From Candidatus Helarchaeota archaeon (GTDB lineage: Archaea > Asgardarchaeota > Lokiarchaeia > Helarchaeales > RDOG01), in contig JAHPZH010000001.1 in assembly GCA_019058315.1 (NCBI GenBank), positions 817,208 through 881,207 on the forward strand: DNA of 64,000 bases, read 5' to 3'. A model generated the notes under the pieces. That model worked only from the letters and a program-made list of their open reading frames with translations, was not told the DNA's origin and searched no databases. Both the position numbers and the translations under genes were made by a program. Below, piece by piece: positions 43,260 through 56,343 of the stretch; the stretch's first letter is position 1; every line of letters begins with the position of its first letter.

Positions 43260-43345
43260 ATTTTTTTCTCCCTTAATTTCTATAAATTTTTATATAATTT
43301 TTTAAATGTCTTTTTCTAATTATATTTTTCTGAAGTTTTCAAATA

Positions 43346-44899
43346 CTATATTGTTTCTTCTAATTTAGTATAATTTATTCCATTAATCTCTAGTCTTTTA
43401 AGGAAAGATTCTAAACGATTTTTAAATGATTCGAAATTTTTATTTTCTTTAGGAGTCCAACATGTTTCTGCAACTGCAATCAAGCGTGGAAAAATAAATC
43501 TATAAAGCCATTCGCTATTCTGGGGCCATTCTGTCCACATTGGTGCTTCTATACCGAGGATGTTTTGGTGAAATTGTTCCTCTAGTTTTCTTAGGATCGG
43601 ATCAAAAGCATAACACTTAGATAAAGAAATTGCCTCATAACTATAATCAAGATAGAGATGGGAAACGTTTGACATAACAAAATTTCGACCATTTCGAAGA
43701 TGTTCACGAATTATACTTTTTAATCCTGACCAATATTGTCCTATAACGTTTTTTTCCAGATCATCATGTAAGATTTCATTCCAACCTATTACTCTGCGTC
43801 CATGAGATGATATATATTCTGCAATCCTGTTAATAAAGTAGACTTGCAAATCATTTTCATCCTTTAATCCTTCGTTTTTTATCCTATTTTGGCAATCAGT
43901 GCACTCTTTCCATCGATCTTTAGGAACCTCATCTCCGCCGATATGAATAATTTCCGAAGGAAAAAGTTCCATTACTTCATTTAGCACATCTTGTAAAAAA
44001 TTGAATACACTTTCTTTTCCTGCACAATACACATCTTTATGAATTCCAAAAAGTGGGGAAACTTCAAATGGACCCCCAGTGCAGCTTAGTTCTGGATATG
44101 ATGCCAAAGCAGACTTTGTGTGTCCCGGCATTTCTATTTCAGGAATAATATTAATAAATCGTTTAGTTGCATAAGAAATAATTTCTCTTATATCTTCTTG
44201 AGTATAATATCCTTCATGTGGAATGCCATCAGTTCCAAAACTCGAAAAACCACCAATTTGCGTTTCTTTTCTTTTTGATCCAATTGATATAAGCTTTGGA
44301 TATTTTTTTATTTCAATCCTCCATCCTTGATCTTCAGTAAGATGCCAATGGAAGACATTCATCTTTAGTAGTGCCATTACATCGAGTATTTGCATAATTA
44401 CTTCTTTTCCAAAAAAATGTCTTCCTACATCAAGCATAAACCCTCTCCATTTGAATCGGGGATAATCTCGAATTTCAATACATGGAATAGTCCAATTAAT
44501 ATCTCCAACAAATTTTGGAGCTTCTATTTTTTCAGATAGGAGTTGACGTAGACTTTGAATTCCGTAAAATATACCAATACTCGCATGTGCTGATATATTA
44601 ATACCTTGTTGTGTTATTTTAAGGATGTAATCTTCTTGATTAATTGTTTTTTGTTTTGAGTCAAGAGAAAGTATGATAATATTTTCTTCAGACTTAGATT
44701 TTATAGAATCTTCAATTGGAATATTAAATCCAGTAGCTGGATCTAGAATTTTTTTTAAATATTCACCATTTTTTTTACAATTTTCATCAACAAGAATCTT
44801 TGTTTTATTATTTAAAGTGAATTTACCAGATGTAACTGTCATTCTTACAGGTTTTGGTATAATAGAAATTAATTTTGTTTTTTCATTTTCTATTGTCAT
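43346..44899 (-). CDS. GH20 beta-N-acetylhexosaminidase
   Basis: A 517-residue GH20 enzyme. An N-terminal GH20b-like domain (1-140) precedes the barrel, which has FKWRGFMLDVGRHF, FHWHLTEDQGWRI and the catalytic Asp-Glu pair in HIGGDEVPK (around residue 321). The C-terminal barrel contains the substrate-site Trp motifs (GWNE, APMWTEW). It releases terminal GlcNAc or GalNAc by substrate-assisted catalysis. No signal peptide: it probably trims imported chito- or glycoprotein-derived oligosaccharides. It lies between two GH3 genes. Confidence 0.9.
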   Translation of the reverse strand: MTIENEKTKLISIIPKPVRMTVTSGKFTLNNKTKILVDENCKKNGEYLKKILDPATGFNIPIEDSIKSKSEENIIILSLDSKQKTINQEDYILKITQQGINISAHASIGIFYGIQSLRQLLSEKIEAPKFVGDINWTIPCIEIRDYPRFKWRGFMLDVGRHFFGKEVIMQILDVMALLKMNVFHWHLTEDQGWRIEIKKYPKLISIGSKRKETQIGGFSSFGTDGIPHEGYYTQEDIREIISYATKRFINIIPEIEMPGHTKSALASYPELSCTGGPFEVSPLFGIHKDVYCAGKESVFNFLQDVLNEVMELFPSEIIHIGGDEVPKDRWKECTDCQNRIKNEGLKDENDLQVYFINRIAEYISSHGRRVIGWNEILHDDLEKNVIGQYWSGLKSIIREHLRNGRNFVMSNVSHLYLDYSYEAISLSKCYAFDPILRKLEEQFHQNILGIEAPMWTEWPQNSEWLYRFIFPRLIAVAETCWTPKENKNFESFKNRLESFLKRLEINGINYTKLEETI

Positions 44900-44944
44900 T
44901 TATTTTTAACTCCAATTATTAGTTATTTAACAGATTGAATGGAA

Positions 44945-47137
44945 TTATTCAATTTCTAAAATGTCTCCAACTATTTCAAGACTTCCTTCTATAATATTGT
45001 TGTTATCCTTGCTAAAACCAGGTTGACATCCACCAATTGATATGGAAATCTTACCAGGTTTAACGATTTGATTTCCATTTTTGTCAAATAAAGATAGATT
45101 TTTTGGTGTTAAGGTGAATGAGACAGTTTTTTTCTCCCCTACTTGAAGAGTTATTCTTTCAAATCCCTGAAGTTCACGAATTGGTGCATTAGATGAAATA
45201 GCACGTTTGCTTAAATATACTTGTATAACCTCATCACCTAAATATTTCCCAATATTTTCAACATCTACGCTCAATGTCGTAGCTTTATCTGTTTTGGTTT
45301 TGTTGGGTATTTTTAAGTTAGAGTATTTGAATTTAGTAAAACTTAGACCATAACCAAATGAATAAAGAGGTTCCCCTTTAAAATATCGATATGTTCTGCC
45401 TTCCATATTATAATTTCGAAAATCAGGAACTTGATCAATAGATTTATAAAAAGTCACTGGCAATCTACCGGCTGGATTGTAATCTCCAAAAATTATGTCA
45501 GCCAAAGCTGTACCCCCTTCTTCACCTGGATACCATACTTCTAAAATTACAGGAATATTTTCTTTTGCAAAATTTACAGATAAAGCACTACCACTTGTTA
45601 GAACAAGTATAATTGGTTTACCAGTAGCATGTATTTCTTTTAACAATTCCTCTTGAACTTTTGGTAGATTTAAATCGATTCGGTCCCCTTTAGCCTCTGA
45701 TCTCTGTCCGGCACCCTCCTCAGATTCAAATTGTGCTGATATTCCTAATACAACAATAACAACATCTGTTTTCTTAACAATCTCTATTGCTTCACTAAAA
45801 CCATCAGTGATTTTATCTAAGAGATCACAACCTTTTGCATAATATACGTCTGAATTAGCTCCAAGTTTATTTTTAATTCCTTGAAGAAAAGTTGTATATT
45901 CTGAAGGATCTCCATGGTAATTTCCCACCAGCACATCTAGTCCATCCGCACTCGGTCCTATAACGGCAATAGATTTTATATTTTTATCTAAAGGAAGAAA
46001 ATCGCCCTCATTTTTTAATAAAACAATTGATTCTCTAGCTGCTTGAGTTGCAAGAGCTCGGTGTTCCTCGCAATCATTTACTTCAAATGGGATTTGCGCA
46101 TAAGGAACCATCTCTGGTGGATCGAACATGCCCAACAAGAAACGTGCAGTAAATAACCGTTTTACTGATTTATCAACTGTTTCTTCCGTAAGCAATCCCT
46201 TTTCAACAGCTTCTTTTATCCATTGCCATCTCTTACCCTTTTTTACTGATGGATCTATAGAACGGCAAAAAAGATCACAACCTGCATTAATTGCCATTGC
46301 TGCAGCTTCTCCACCGGTTTCAACCATCTTGTGATGTCGGAAGATATCAGCAATTGCACCACAATCAGAGACAACGTAACCCTTAAAATCCCATTTTTTA
46401 CGTAAAATTTCCTCTAATAAAGTATTACTTGCACAACATGCCTCTCCATTTGTACGATTATAAGCTCCCATAATAGAAAATGCCTTAGCTTCTTGAATGC
46501 AAGCTTTAAAAGCAGGTAGATATGTCTCCCATAAATCTTTTTTACCTACTACAGCATTAAATCGATGCCTTTCCGATTCTAATCCGCTGTGAACTGCATA
46601 GTGTTTCGGCGTTGCAACCAATTTTAAATATTTTGTGTGATCTCCTTGTAAACCTTTGCAAAAAGTTACACCCATTCTTGAGGTTAGATAGGGATCTTCA
46701 CCATATGTTTCCTGCCCCCTTCCCCAACGTGGATCTCTAAAAATATTAATATTAGGAGACCAGAAGGTTAGACCACGAAACCACTTACTTTTATTTTTTC
46801 TAAAACTTTTATGATGTTTAGCCCTAGCCTCATCGGAAATAGCATTAACCACTTTTGACATTAATTTAATATTCCATGTAGCAGCTAAACCTATTGCTTG
46901 GGGAAATACAGTTGCTTTACCCGCAAATCCAACACCGTGTAAACATTCACTCCACCAATTATATTTTGGAATGTTTAATCGCTCAATTCCTTCAGCGTCA
47001 TTTATTAATTGAGTAAGTTTTTCATCAAGAGATAATCGTGAAATTAGATCATCCACTCTTTTTTCGATGGGTTGATTATAATCAAGATAGAGTGGTTTTT
47101 TCTTCTCATTATTTTGATTCATAAATTTATTCTCCAA
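44945..47137 (-). CDS. GH3 beta-glycosidase (xylosidase/glucosidase type)
   Basis: A 730-residue GH3 enzyme of the class that resembles beta-xylosidases: nucleophile in VVSDCGAI (around residue 257), TPKHYAVHSG and MGAYNRTNGE in the barrel, followed by the C-terminal sandwich and a fibronectin-III-like domain. It is distinct from the GH3 at 41.2 kb, which has SDWGAT. No signal peptide; intracellular. It is the first gene of the minus-strand glycosidase run, and its upstream region is shared with the divergent 7-TM gene. Confidence 0.9.
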   Translation of the reverse strand: MENKFMNQNNEKKKPLYLDYNQPIEKRVDDLISRLSLDEKLTQLINDAEGIERLNIPKYNWWSECLHGVGFAGKATVFPQAIGLAATWNIKLMSKVVNAISDEARAKHHKSFRKNKSKWFRGLTFWSPNINIFRDPRWGRGQETYGEDPYLTSRMGVTFCKGLQGDHTKYLKLVATPKHYAVHSGLESERHRFNAVVGKKDLWETYLPAFKACIQEAKAFSIMGAYNRTNGEACCASNTLLEEILRKKWDFKGYVVSDCGAIADIFRHHKMVETGGEAAAMAINAGCDLFCRSIDPSVKKGKRWQWIKEAVEKGLLTEETVDKSVKRLFTARFLLGMFDPPEMVPYAQIPFEVNDCEEHRALATQAARESIVLLKNEGDFLPLDKNIKSIAVIGPSADGLDVLVGNYHGDPSEYTTFLQGIKNKLGANSDVYYAKGCDLLDKITDGFSEAIEIVKKTDVVIVVLGISAQFESEEGAGQRSEAKGDRIDLNLPKVQEELLKEIHATGKPIILVLTSGSALSVNFAKENIPVILEVWYPGEEGGTALADIIFGDYNPAGRLPVTFYKSIDQVPDFRNYNMEGRTYRYFKGEPLYSFGYGLSFTKFKYSNLKIPNKTKTDKATTLSVDVENIGKYLGDEVIQVYLSKRAISSNAPIRELQGFERITLQVGEKKTVSFTLTPKNLSLFDKNGNQIVKPGKISISIGGCQPGFSKDNNNIIEGSLEIVGDILEIE

Positions 47138-47342
47138 TTATTGTTTTTAAGCTATTGTTCATTTTATATAAGCCACTATATAAATCCATAAGTCTTTTTA
47201 GGGCAATGTTTAAGGAAGAGTTTCTATCCTTATGATTAAAATAATCACAAAATCGATTATTTAATGTTGAAAAAATTAAATATTAGAATATTATTTCACA
47301 AGGGAAAAAATACATAAAGAAAAAAAACTAGAGAGATATTTT

Positions 47343-48419
47343 ATGGCATTAACTGTTTTACAATTAACATCATTAATGCTAAGGGTTGCAGTTTCAATTA
47401 TTATATTTTATTTTTCGATATTGTTTTTTTCAAAGGTAAAGCAAGCAAAGGGAACAGGTGTTGAGTTAAGTTCTTTTTTTGGGTTAGGTATTTTTGCTCT
47501 CTTTATTGGGATAATGTACATCCTTTTTACATATTATGATTATTTCATTTTTGAATTTGATTTAAAACCAATAGAACTCTATAAAAGTGCTATATTAACA
47601 GGATATTTTGGTATAATAGGTCTCGTTTTTCTATCAGAAAAAATGTTTAAAAAAACAAAATATGCGTTTACATCCTATAGTATAATTTGTTGTATTTATG
47701 GAATCTTTTTTCTTTCTACAGTTGATGATTTACGAATGTTTACATATTTTACTTTGCCAATTAGTATAATAATAGTATTATTTAACTTTTTTTATTTCTC
47801 AGTAGTTAAAACCAAAGGTGAAATTCGTAAAAAGATGTCTATGGCTTTCATAGGTAAATTTGGATTTTTTTTCTTTTATTTATTATCCACAGAAGTTGGT
47901 AAAAGACTATTACCGTTTCCCGTTGAGTTTACACTTACTCTTTCTCATATCGGATTATTATTTACCCTTATTGGGTGGGGACTTATCTTCCTCAGCTTTG
48001 AAACCTTTACAGAATTTGGATGGAAAGAAAAAATGAAAGAACTTTTTATCATTGGACCAAATGGGGGAACACTTTTCCACTATTCTTTCTTAGATGTTAC
48101 AAATAATCAAATTCCGGATCTAATTAGTGCTGGTTTAGCTGGAATTAAAGATTTACTTGCTGAAATGATACAAAGTAAACAAAAATTAAAAGTTGTGGAT
48201 CATCAAGATATAAAAATTATTTTTGAATATGGGAATTATTCAACTATAGCTTTAGTAGCATTCGAAAATCTACATATTTACCAGTCCAAATTAGCTTCCC
48301 TAACTAAACAATTTGAAGATTTATTTCAAGATGTACTTATTAATTGGAGAGGGGAAACGGAAGTTTTTCTTCCTTCAAGACGATTAATAGAAGAAATTTT
48401 TGGCAAAATAGGAGAATAA
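47343..48419 (+). CDS. Seven-TM protein with cytoplasmic longin-like domain
   Basis: A 358-residue membrane protein. About seven hydrophobic helices fill residues 8-220. After a short amphipathic stretch (FGWKEKMKE) a C-terminal domain of about 120 residues begins with the strand LFIIGPNGGTLF. It continues with a helix containing DLISAGLAGI..LLAEM, a strand pair around VDHQDIKIIFEYG, and a helix KQFEDLFQDVLINW. The strand-helix layout resembles longin/roadblock-like domains that serve small GTPases in Asgard archaea and eukaryotes. A membrane sensor with a GTPase- or trafficking-related tail is inferred. The GH2 gene starts three bases after its stop, so it is tied to the sugar-degradation locus. 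GAGAGAT precedes the ATG. Confidence 0.65.
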   Translation: MALTVLQLTSLMLRVAVSIIIFYFSILFFSKVKQAKGTGVELSSFFGLGIFALFIGIMYILFTYYDYFIFEFDLKPIELYKSAILTGYFGIIGLVFLSEKMFKKTKYAFTSYSIICCIYGIFFLSTVDDLRMFTYFTLPISIIIVLFNFFYFSVVKTKGEIRKKMSMAFIGKFGFFFFYLLSTEVGKRLLPFPVEFTLTLSHIGLLFTLIGWGLIFLSFETFTEFGWKEKMKELFIIGPNGGTLFHYSFLDVTNNQIPDLISAGLAGIKDLLAEMIQSKQKLKVVDHQDIKIIFEYGNYSTIALVAFENLHIYQSKLASLTKQFEDLFQDVLINWRGETEVFLPSRRLIEEIFGKIGE

Positions 48420-48422
48420 AGA

Positions 48423-50147
48423 ATGCTTTATCCGCAAAATAATAGATTTCGTCAATTTATTGAATTATCTGACTTTTGGGATTTTCGTTTTGATTTTGAT
48501 GATAAAGGTTTACGCGATGGTTGGGAAAAAGGTTTTGAAAATGGACAACCAATTGCTGTACCTGCAAGTTGGAACGAACAATTTGCAGAAAATCGCGATT
48601 TTTTAGGTCCTGCATGGTATCAAACTCACTTTAGCCTTCCATGGGGATGGGATAAACACCGCGTGTTAATACGATTTAATTCAGTTAATTATTTAGCAGA
48701 TGTTTGGTTAAATGGTGAGAAAATAGGTCAACATGAAGGAGGACACTTGCCATTTAAATTTGATATCACCTCCCAAATAAAAAATGAGGGTAATCATTTA
48801 GTTGTGCGTGTTGATGGCAATCTAACTACTGATCGAGTTCCTCCTTCTGATCATAATTTATTACTCGCAAATTATCCTCCCACTAATTTTGATTTCTATC
48901 CATTTTGTGGTATTCAACGACCTGTTTTACTTTATTCAATTCCTAATGAAGCTATAATTGATTTAACAATTAACACATCAATTGAAGGTAAGACTGGAAT
49001 TGTGAATGCAAAAGTGGAGCGATCAGATGGAAATCCAGTAAAGGCTCAATTTAATTTAACAAGAAATGGAACAAATATTTCAACCGAAATTGAAATGGAT
49101 AATAGACTTTCAGAAGCAACCCTAAGGGTGCCGAACGCTTCTTTTTGGGCTCCTGGTGCTCCTCAATTATATGATTTAAAAATTGAACTGTCTCGTAATG
49201 GGACAACCTTCGATTCCTACACATTACCTGTTGGTATTCGAACTATTTCAGTTGAGGGAGATAAATTATTATTAAATGGTAAACCAATTGAATTGCTTGG
49301 TTTTGGAAGACATGAAGATTTTCCAGTAATTGGGCGTGGTTTAATGCCCGCTGTTATAATTAAAGATTATTCTCTAATGCAATGGATTGGCGCAAATTCA
49401 TTTCGAACATCCCATTACCCTTATTCAGAACAAATGATGGATCTAGCGGATCAACTTGGAATTTTAATAATTGACGAAACCCCTGCAGTTGGTCTTACTT
49501 TTCATAAAACTGTTTTTGACCGGCATCTCGAGCTATGTAAACAATATACAAAAGAACTGATTGCTCGTGATAAAAATCATCCCAGTGTGATTATGTGGAG
49601 TCTAGCTAACGAACCTCATCAAAATATAAATGCAAAAATGTTTTTTGAACAGCTTTATGATTTAGCTAAAAAGCTTGATTCAACTCGTCCTATTACTTTT
49701 GCCAATATGCATATTGGGGAAGAAAGGTCGTTTAAATTCTGTGATATTGTATGTGTAAACCGATATTATGGGTGGTACCTTGAAAGAGCAAAAATGGATA
49801 AAGCTTGCGAGTTACTTTCAAAAGAACTTGATAAATTATATAAAAGATATTCAAAACCAATAATTTTAAGTGAATTTGGGGCAGGTACCATTCCAGGATG
49901 GCATGCAAATCCGCCAGAGATGTGGAGCGAGGAATATCAAGTCGAATTTCTAAGTGAATATATTAAAGTTGCAAATAGTAAACCATTTGTAGTGGGACAA
50001 CACGTGTGGAATTTATGTGACTTTAAAACGTCTCAACATGATAGACGTATGGGTGGTATCAACTATAAAGGAGTATTTACCAGAGATCGCCGACCAAAAA
50101 TGGCTGCACATCATCTTCGTAAACTTTGGTCTGGGAAAACTGATTAA
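48423..50147 (+). CDS. GH2 glycosidase, beta-glucuronidase-like
   Basis: A 574-residue GH2 enzyme of beta-glucuronidase length. Sugar-binding jelly-roll (1-170, including WYQTHFSLP and DVWLNGEKIG), Ig-like domain (~175-270), and TIM barrel with the acid/base Glu in SLANEP (~397) and the nucleophile Glu in ILSEFG (~484). Beta-glucuronidase is the nearest guess by length and domain plan; galactosidase activity cannot be excluded. No signal peptide. It is coupled to the 7-TM gene, with a GGAG Shine-Dalgarno overlapping that gene's end. Confidence 0.85.
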   Translation: MLYPQNNRFRQFIELSDFWDFRFDFDDKGLRDGWEKGFENGQPIAVPASWNEQFAENRDFLGPAWYQTHFSLPWGWDKHRVLIRFNSVNYLADVWLNGEKIGQHEGGHLPFKFDITSQIKNEGNHLVVRVDGNLTTDRVPPSDHNLLLANYPPTNFDFYPFCGIQRPVLLYSIPNEAIIDLTINTSIEGKTGIVNAKVERSDGNPVKAQFNLTRNGTNISTEIEMDNRLSEATLRVPNASFWAPGAPQLYDLKIELSRNGTTFDSYTLPVGIRTISVEGDKLLLNGKPIELLGFGRHEDFPVIGRGLMPAVIIKDYSLMQWIGANSFRTSHYPYSEQMMDLADQLGILIIDETPAVGLTFHKTVFDRHLELCKQYTKELIARDKNHPSVIMWSLANEPHQNINAKMFFEQLYDLAKKLDSTRPITFANMHIGEERSFKFCDIVCVNRYYGWYLERAKMDKACELLSKELDKLYKRYSKPIILSEFGAGTIPGWHANPPEMWSEEYQVEFLSEYIKVANSKPFVVGQHVWNLCDFKTSQHDRRMGGINYKGVFTRDRRPKMAAHHLRKLWSGKTD

Positions 50148-50150
50148 AAT

Positions 50151-52583
50151 TTAATTGAAATGAAGGCAATATCTGGCCAATTTTATAGCTAATAAGTATG
50201 CCATTTCTATTAGTACTTTCATTGCTCCACTACGAACTTCTGGAGATTTGTCATTTATAATTGAGATGAGGGGTCCTACAGCTCTTAAATCTCCTATTTT
50301 TCCAAGATAGATGACCGCATAACTTCGGACTAAATATGATTCATCATTTAAAGCTGTTATCAGAGGTTCCACAGCTATCTTGCCCATTTTCCCTAGAAAA
50401 ACCACAGCAAGACTTCTAACTTCCGGTGCTGCATCTTCTAAAGCTTGGATGAGAAAGTCTTTAGAATAATTACCTATTTTTCCAAAACCAATAACTGCGT
50501 ATTTACGAACATGTAAATTTTCATCATTTAAGGCAGTTTCTAGACCTTTGATAAGAGAAATTAATATGTCTTTGTCTTTAATTCTAGTAACCAGTTTTAC
50601 AAGTGCATGAGAAACATTAATTCGAACCTCTTTATTATCATCATTTAACATATTAATAAGATGAATTATTGCCTTTTCATCACCTAATCTACCGAGAGCT
50701 TTTGCAGAATATTTTCGAACAAACTTGTCCTCATCCTTCAAAGAGTCTATAAGGGGTTTTAAAATACTTTTTTCTCTAATATACATTAAAGCTTTAGCAG
50801 CATACCTTCTAACATACGGATCCTCATCTGTTAGTATTTTAATGATAGGTTCAGATCTCTTTATTTTTTTAAATTTTTTTAGTGTATCCACAACCATTCT
50901 TCGAACATAACGATTTTTATCCCTTAGTGCCTCGAGTAAGGGATTAATAGCTCTTCTATCCTTAATATTACCAAGAGCCAAAGCTGCGTCTTCTCTAATT
51001 CTAAAGTCTTTGTGTTTTAAAAACTTTATAATTGGCTCTACTGCCCTTTTATCACGAAGTTCTCCAAGAGCATGAATAAAAAGATTGGGATGTTCGGATA
51101 TTTCTAATGCTTGAATAATTGGTTTCACAGCTCTTTTATCCTTTAACATACCAAGAGAAAATGCTACAGCACTTCTAACATTAAGATCTTCATCTTCTAG
51201 TTTATGAATCAGTGGAATTATTGATCTCTTATCAGGAAATCTTCCTAAGGCTCTGGCAGCATACTGTCGAACATATTTATTTTTATCATTTAACATTTCA
51301 ATTAAAGGTTCAACACTTTTATTATCACCAATTTTTTCGAGAGCAAAAATTATTGCTTGTCTAACCTCTGGTCTTTTGTCTTTTAGAGCTTCGATTAGAG
51401 GATCTACAGCTCTTTTATCGTGCAATTCTCCGAGATTTGCCGCTGCTATTTGTCTTACTTCTGGATTTTTATCTTTTAAAGTTTGAATAATTGGTATGAC
51501 AGCTCTTAAATCACCAATTTTACCTAAAGCAGAAATTACTTCTACTCTTGAATAAAGATTGTCATGTTTTAATGCTTCTAATAAAGGGGTTGCTGCCTTT
51601 TTACTACCCATTTTTCTAAGTGCAAAGACAGCAACGTCTCGAACTAAAGAGTTTTTATGCTTTAAAGCCTTAATTAGAGGATCTATGGCAGCCTCACCAA
51701 TTGTTTCAAAACATTCAGCGAGATTTGATTTAAGAATTATAACATTATGATAGAATTTAAGGTAGATTTTGTCATCCAAATCTTGAATAAGGGATATTAT
51801 TTTATCTGTATCACCTAGTTTCCCAAGGGCGTATGAGAGATAATATAGCATATTTTCTCTAATTTCATACATTTTTTTAGCATATTTGTAAATACTGATT
51901 TTTTTATTGATATCATATACCCATTTTTCAGGGTCAAAATCTAATAAAGCTATAATCTGAATGTAAATTTGAGGATTAATTTTATCTTCAAAGTTTTCTT
52001 TAGCCAGTTTGAAGATAATTTCTTTAATTTCATCGCAACGATAATTTAATAATTCTTCCGTTGCATATTTCTTATCTATTATCATTTGTAAAGCTTGAAC
52101 TATTATATTAAAGTCAAAACTCATAAAAGTAGGAGTTTTTTCCGTGAAAAAAGCATCTAGATTTTGAATAGTAGCTAATATCTCATCTTTAGGAGATAAT
52201 ATAATTTGTTCTGATGATATTTTCTCTAAATCAGGAGTGTAATCAGTTATTATCGTATAACATCCAATTCGCCCAATTATTTTTTCTTCATTATTTTTTT
52301 TCATATAGACCTTAAGATTAAATTTGGGATCACAAATTAAGGCAAATCTCGCTTCTATCTGCCCATCATTCCAAAATGCTGGAGTTAAAATATAATTTAG
52401 ATTTTCTATTTTGGAGATCTTCCATCTTGTATCAGTCCAGTACTCGAAAATAATTGGTTCTTCTAGATCATCATCGAAATATTCAAATTTACCAAGTTTA
52501 TAAAGATTTTCTTTAAATTCTGAGTCCTGTATAAGTTTTATAAAAAAATCAGATTCAGACTCTTCTTTTTTCATATCTTTCAT
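50151..52583 (-). CDS. HEAT-repeat (PBS-lyase-type) protein
   Basis: An 810-residue soluble protein. Residues ~1-265 are an unclassified alpha/beta region. From ~285 to 800 there are about sixteen 31-residue HEAT repeats of the phycocyanobilin-lyase type (AV.PLI.AL.D....VR..A..ALGK.GD). Such solenoids bind proteins; there is no catalytic motif. It lies directly after the beta-glucuronidase-like gene (convergent, three bases apart) and precedes the end of a minus-strand group with two GH2 genes. A scaffolding or regulatory role is inferred. Confidence 0.85.
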   Translation of the reverse strand: MKDMKKEESESDFFIKLIQDSEFKENLYKLGKFEYFDDDLEEPIIFEYWTDTRWKISKIENLNYILTPAFWNDGQIEARFALICDPKFNLKVYMKKNNEEKIIGRIGCYTIITDYTPDLEKISSEQIILSPKDEILATIQNLDAFFTEKTPTFMSFDFNIIVQALQMIIDKKYATEELLNYRCDEIKEIIFKLAKENFEDKINPQIYIQIIALLDFDPEKWVYDINKKISIYKYAKKMYEIRENMLYYLSYALGKLGDTDKIISLIQDLDDKIYLKFYHNVIILKSNLAECFETIGEAAIDPLIKALKHKNSLVRDVAVFALRKMGSKKAATPLLEALKHDNLYSRVEVISALGKIGDLRAVIPIIQTLKDKNPEVRQIAAANLGELHDKRAVDPLIEALKDKRPEVRQAIIFALEKIGDNKSVEPLIEMLNDKNKYVRQYAARALGRFPDKRSIIPLIHKLEDEDLNVRSAVAFSLGMLKDKRAVKPIIQALEISEHPNLFIHALGELRDKRAVEPIIKFLKHKDFRIREDAALALGNIKDRRAINPLLEALRDKNRYVRRMVVDTLKKFKKIKRSEPIIKILTDEDPYVRRYAAKALMYIREKSILKPLIDSLKDEDKFVRKYSAKALGRLGDEKAIIHLINMLNDDNKEVRINVSHALVKLVTRIKDKDILISLIKGLETALNDENLHVRKYAVIGFGKIGNYSKDFLIQALEDAAPEVRSLAVVFLGKMGKIAVEPLITALNDESYLVRSYAVIYLGKIGDLRAVGPLISIINDKSPEVRSGAMKVLIEMAYLLAIKLARYCLHFN

Positions 52584-52686
52584 TAATTTATCATTTTGAA
52601 GCTAATTTAATTAAGAATCGTATCATTATAAGGATAGAAAATTTCAATCTATTTAATCTTTCCAACTCAAAATTCTCATCATATAA

Positions 52687-53157
52687 CTAAAGCTTATAAC
52701 CCATCCTAATTGCAATAATGCTATCTATACACAAAGTACCCAAAATGACACATGTTATTCCTGCTGATATTATTGAATTACGATTTATATCGTACTCGGA
52801 TCTGGCCATAAATCCAAGACTCAGCAAATATAGTCCTACTATAAAAAAGATTATTGCAAAAATATAAGCACATGCTGCGCTTAATTCTGGAAAATATCTT
52901 TGATACCCGTGTGTAAAACGTTGTGGATTATATCCAACATATATATATTCTTCTTTTCCACTAGGATCGGTTGTTATGCCCATGATAATCCCAACTCCCA
53001 TAATAGCGAAAATTAAAATAATCCACCAGTAAACCAAAATAAAATCATGTATATATTTTGGAAAAAGTATTGTATAGAAGATACTTGCTGATATAATTAT
53101 TATTGAAATCAATAATAATAATCTAATATCTCTTCCGAAATCACGATATTCGCTCAT
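52687..53157 (-). CDS. Small four-helix membrane protein
   Basis: A 156-residue membrane protein with about four hydrophobic helices (roughly 12-34, 40-60, 92-114, 126-148) and a soluble loop between helices two and three containing YIYVGYNPQRF. No family is recognised. It lies 12 bases after the LacZ-like GH2 gene on the same strand and is probably cotranscribed with it. Confidence 0.65.
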   Translation of the reverse strand: MSEYRDFGRDIRLLLLISIIIISASIFYTILFPKYIHDFILVYWWIILIFAIMGVGIIMGITTDPSGKEEYIYVGYNPQRFTHGYQRYFPELSAACAYIFAIIFFIVGLYLLSLGFMARSEYDINRNSIISAGITCVILGTLCIDSIIAIRMGYKL

Positions 53158-53169
53158 TTTACCCCTATT

Positions 53170-56325
<3,156 letters not shown>

Positions 56326-56343
56326 TCAAATTTCTAGAAATTT

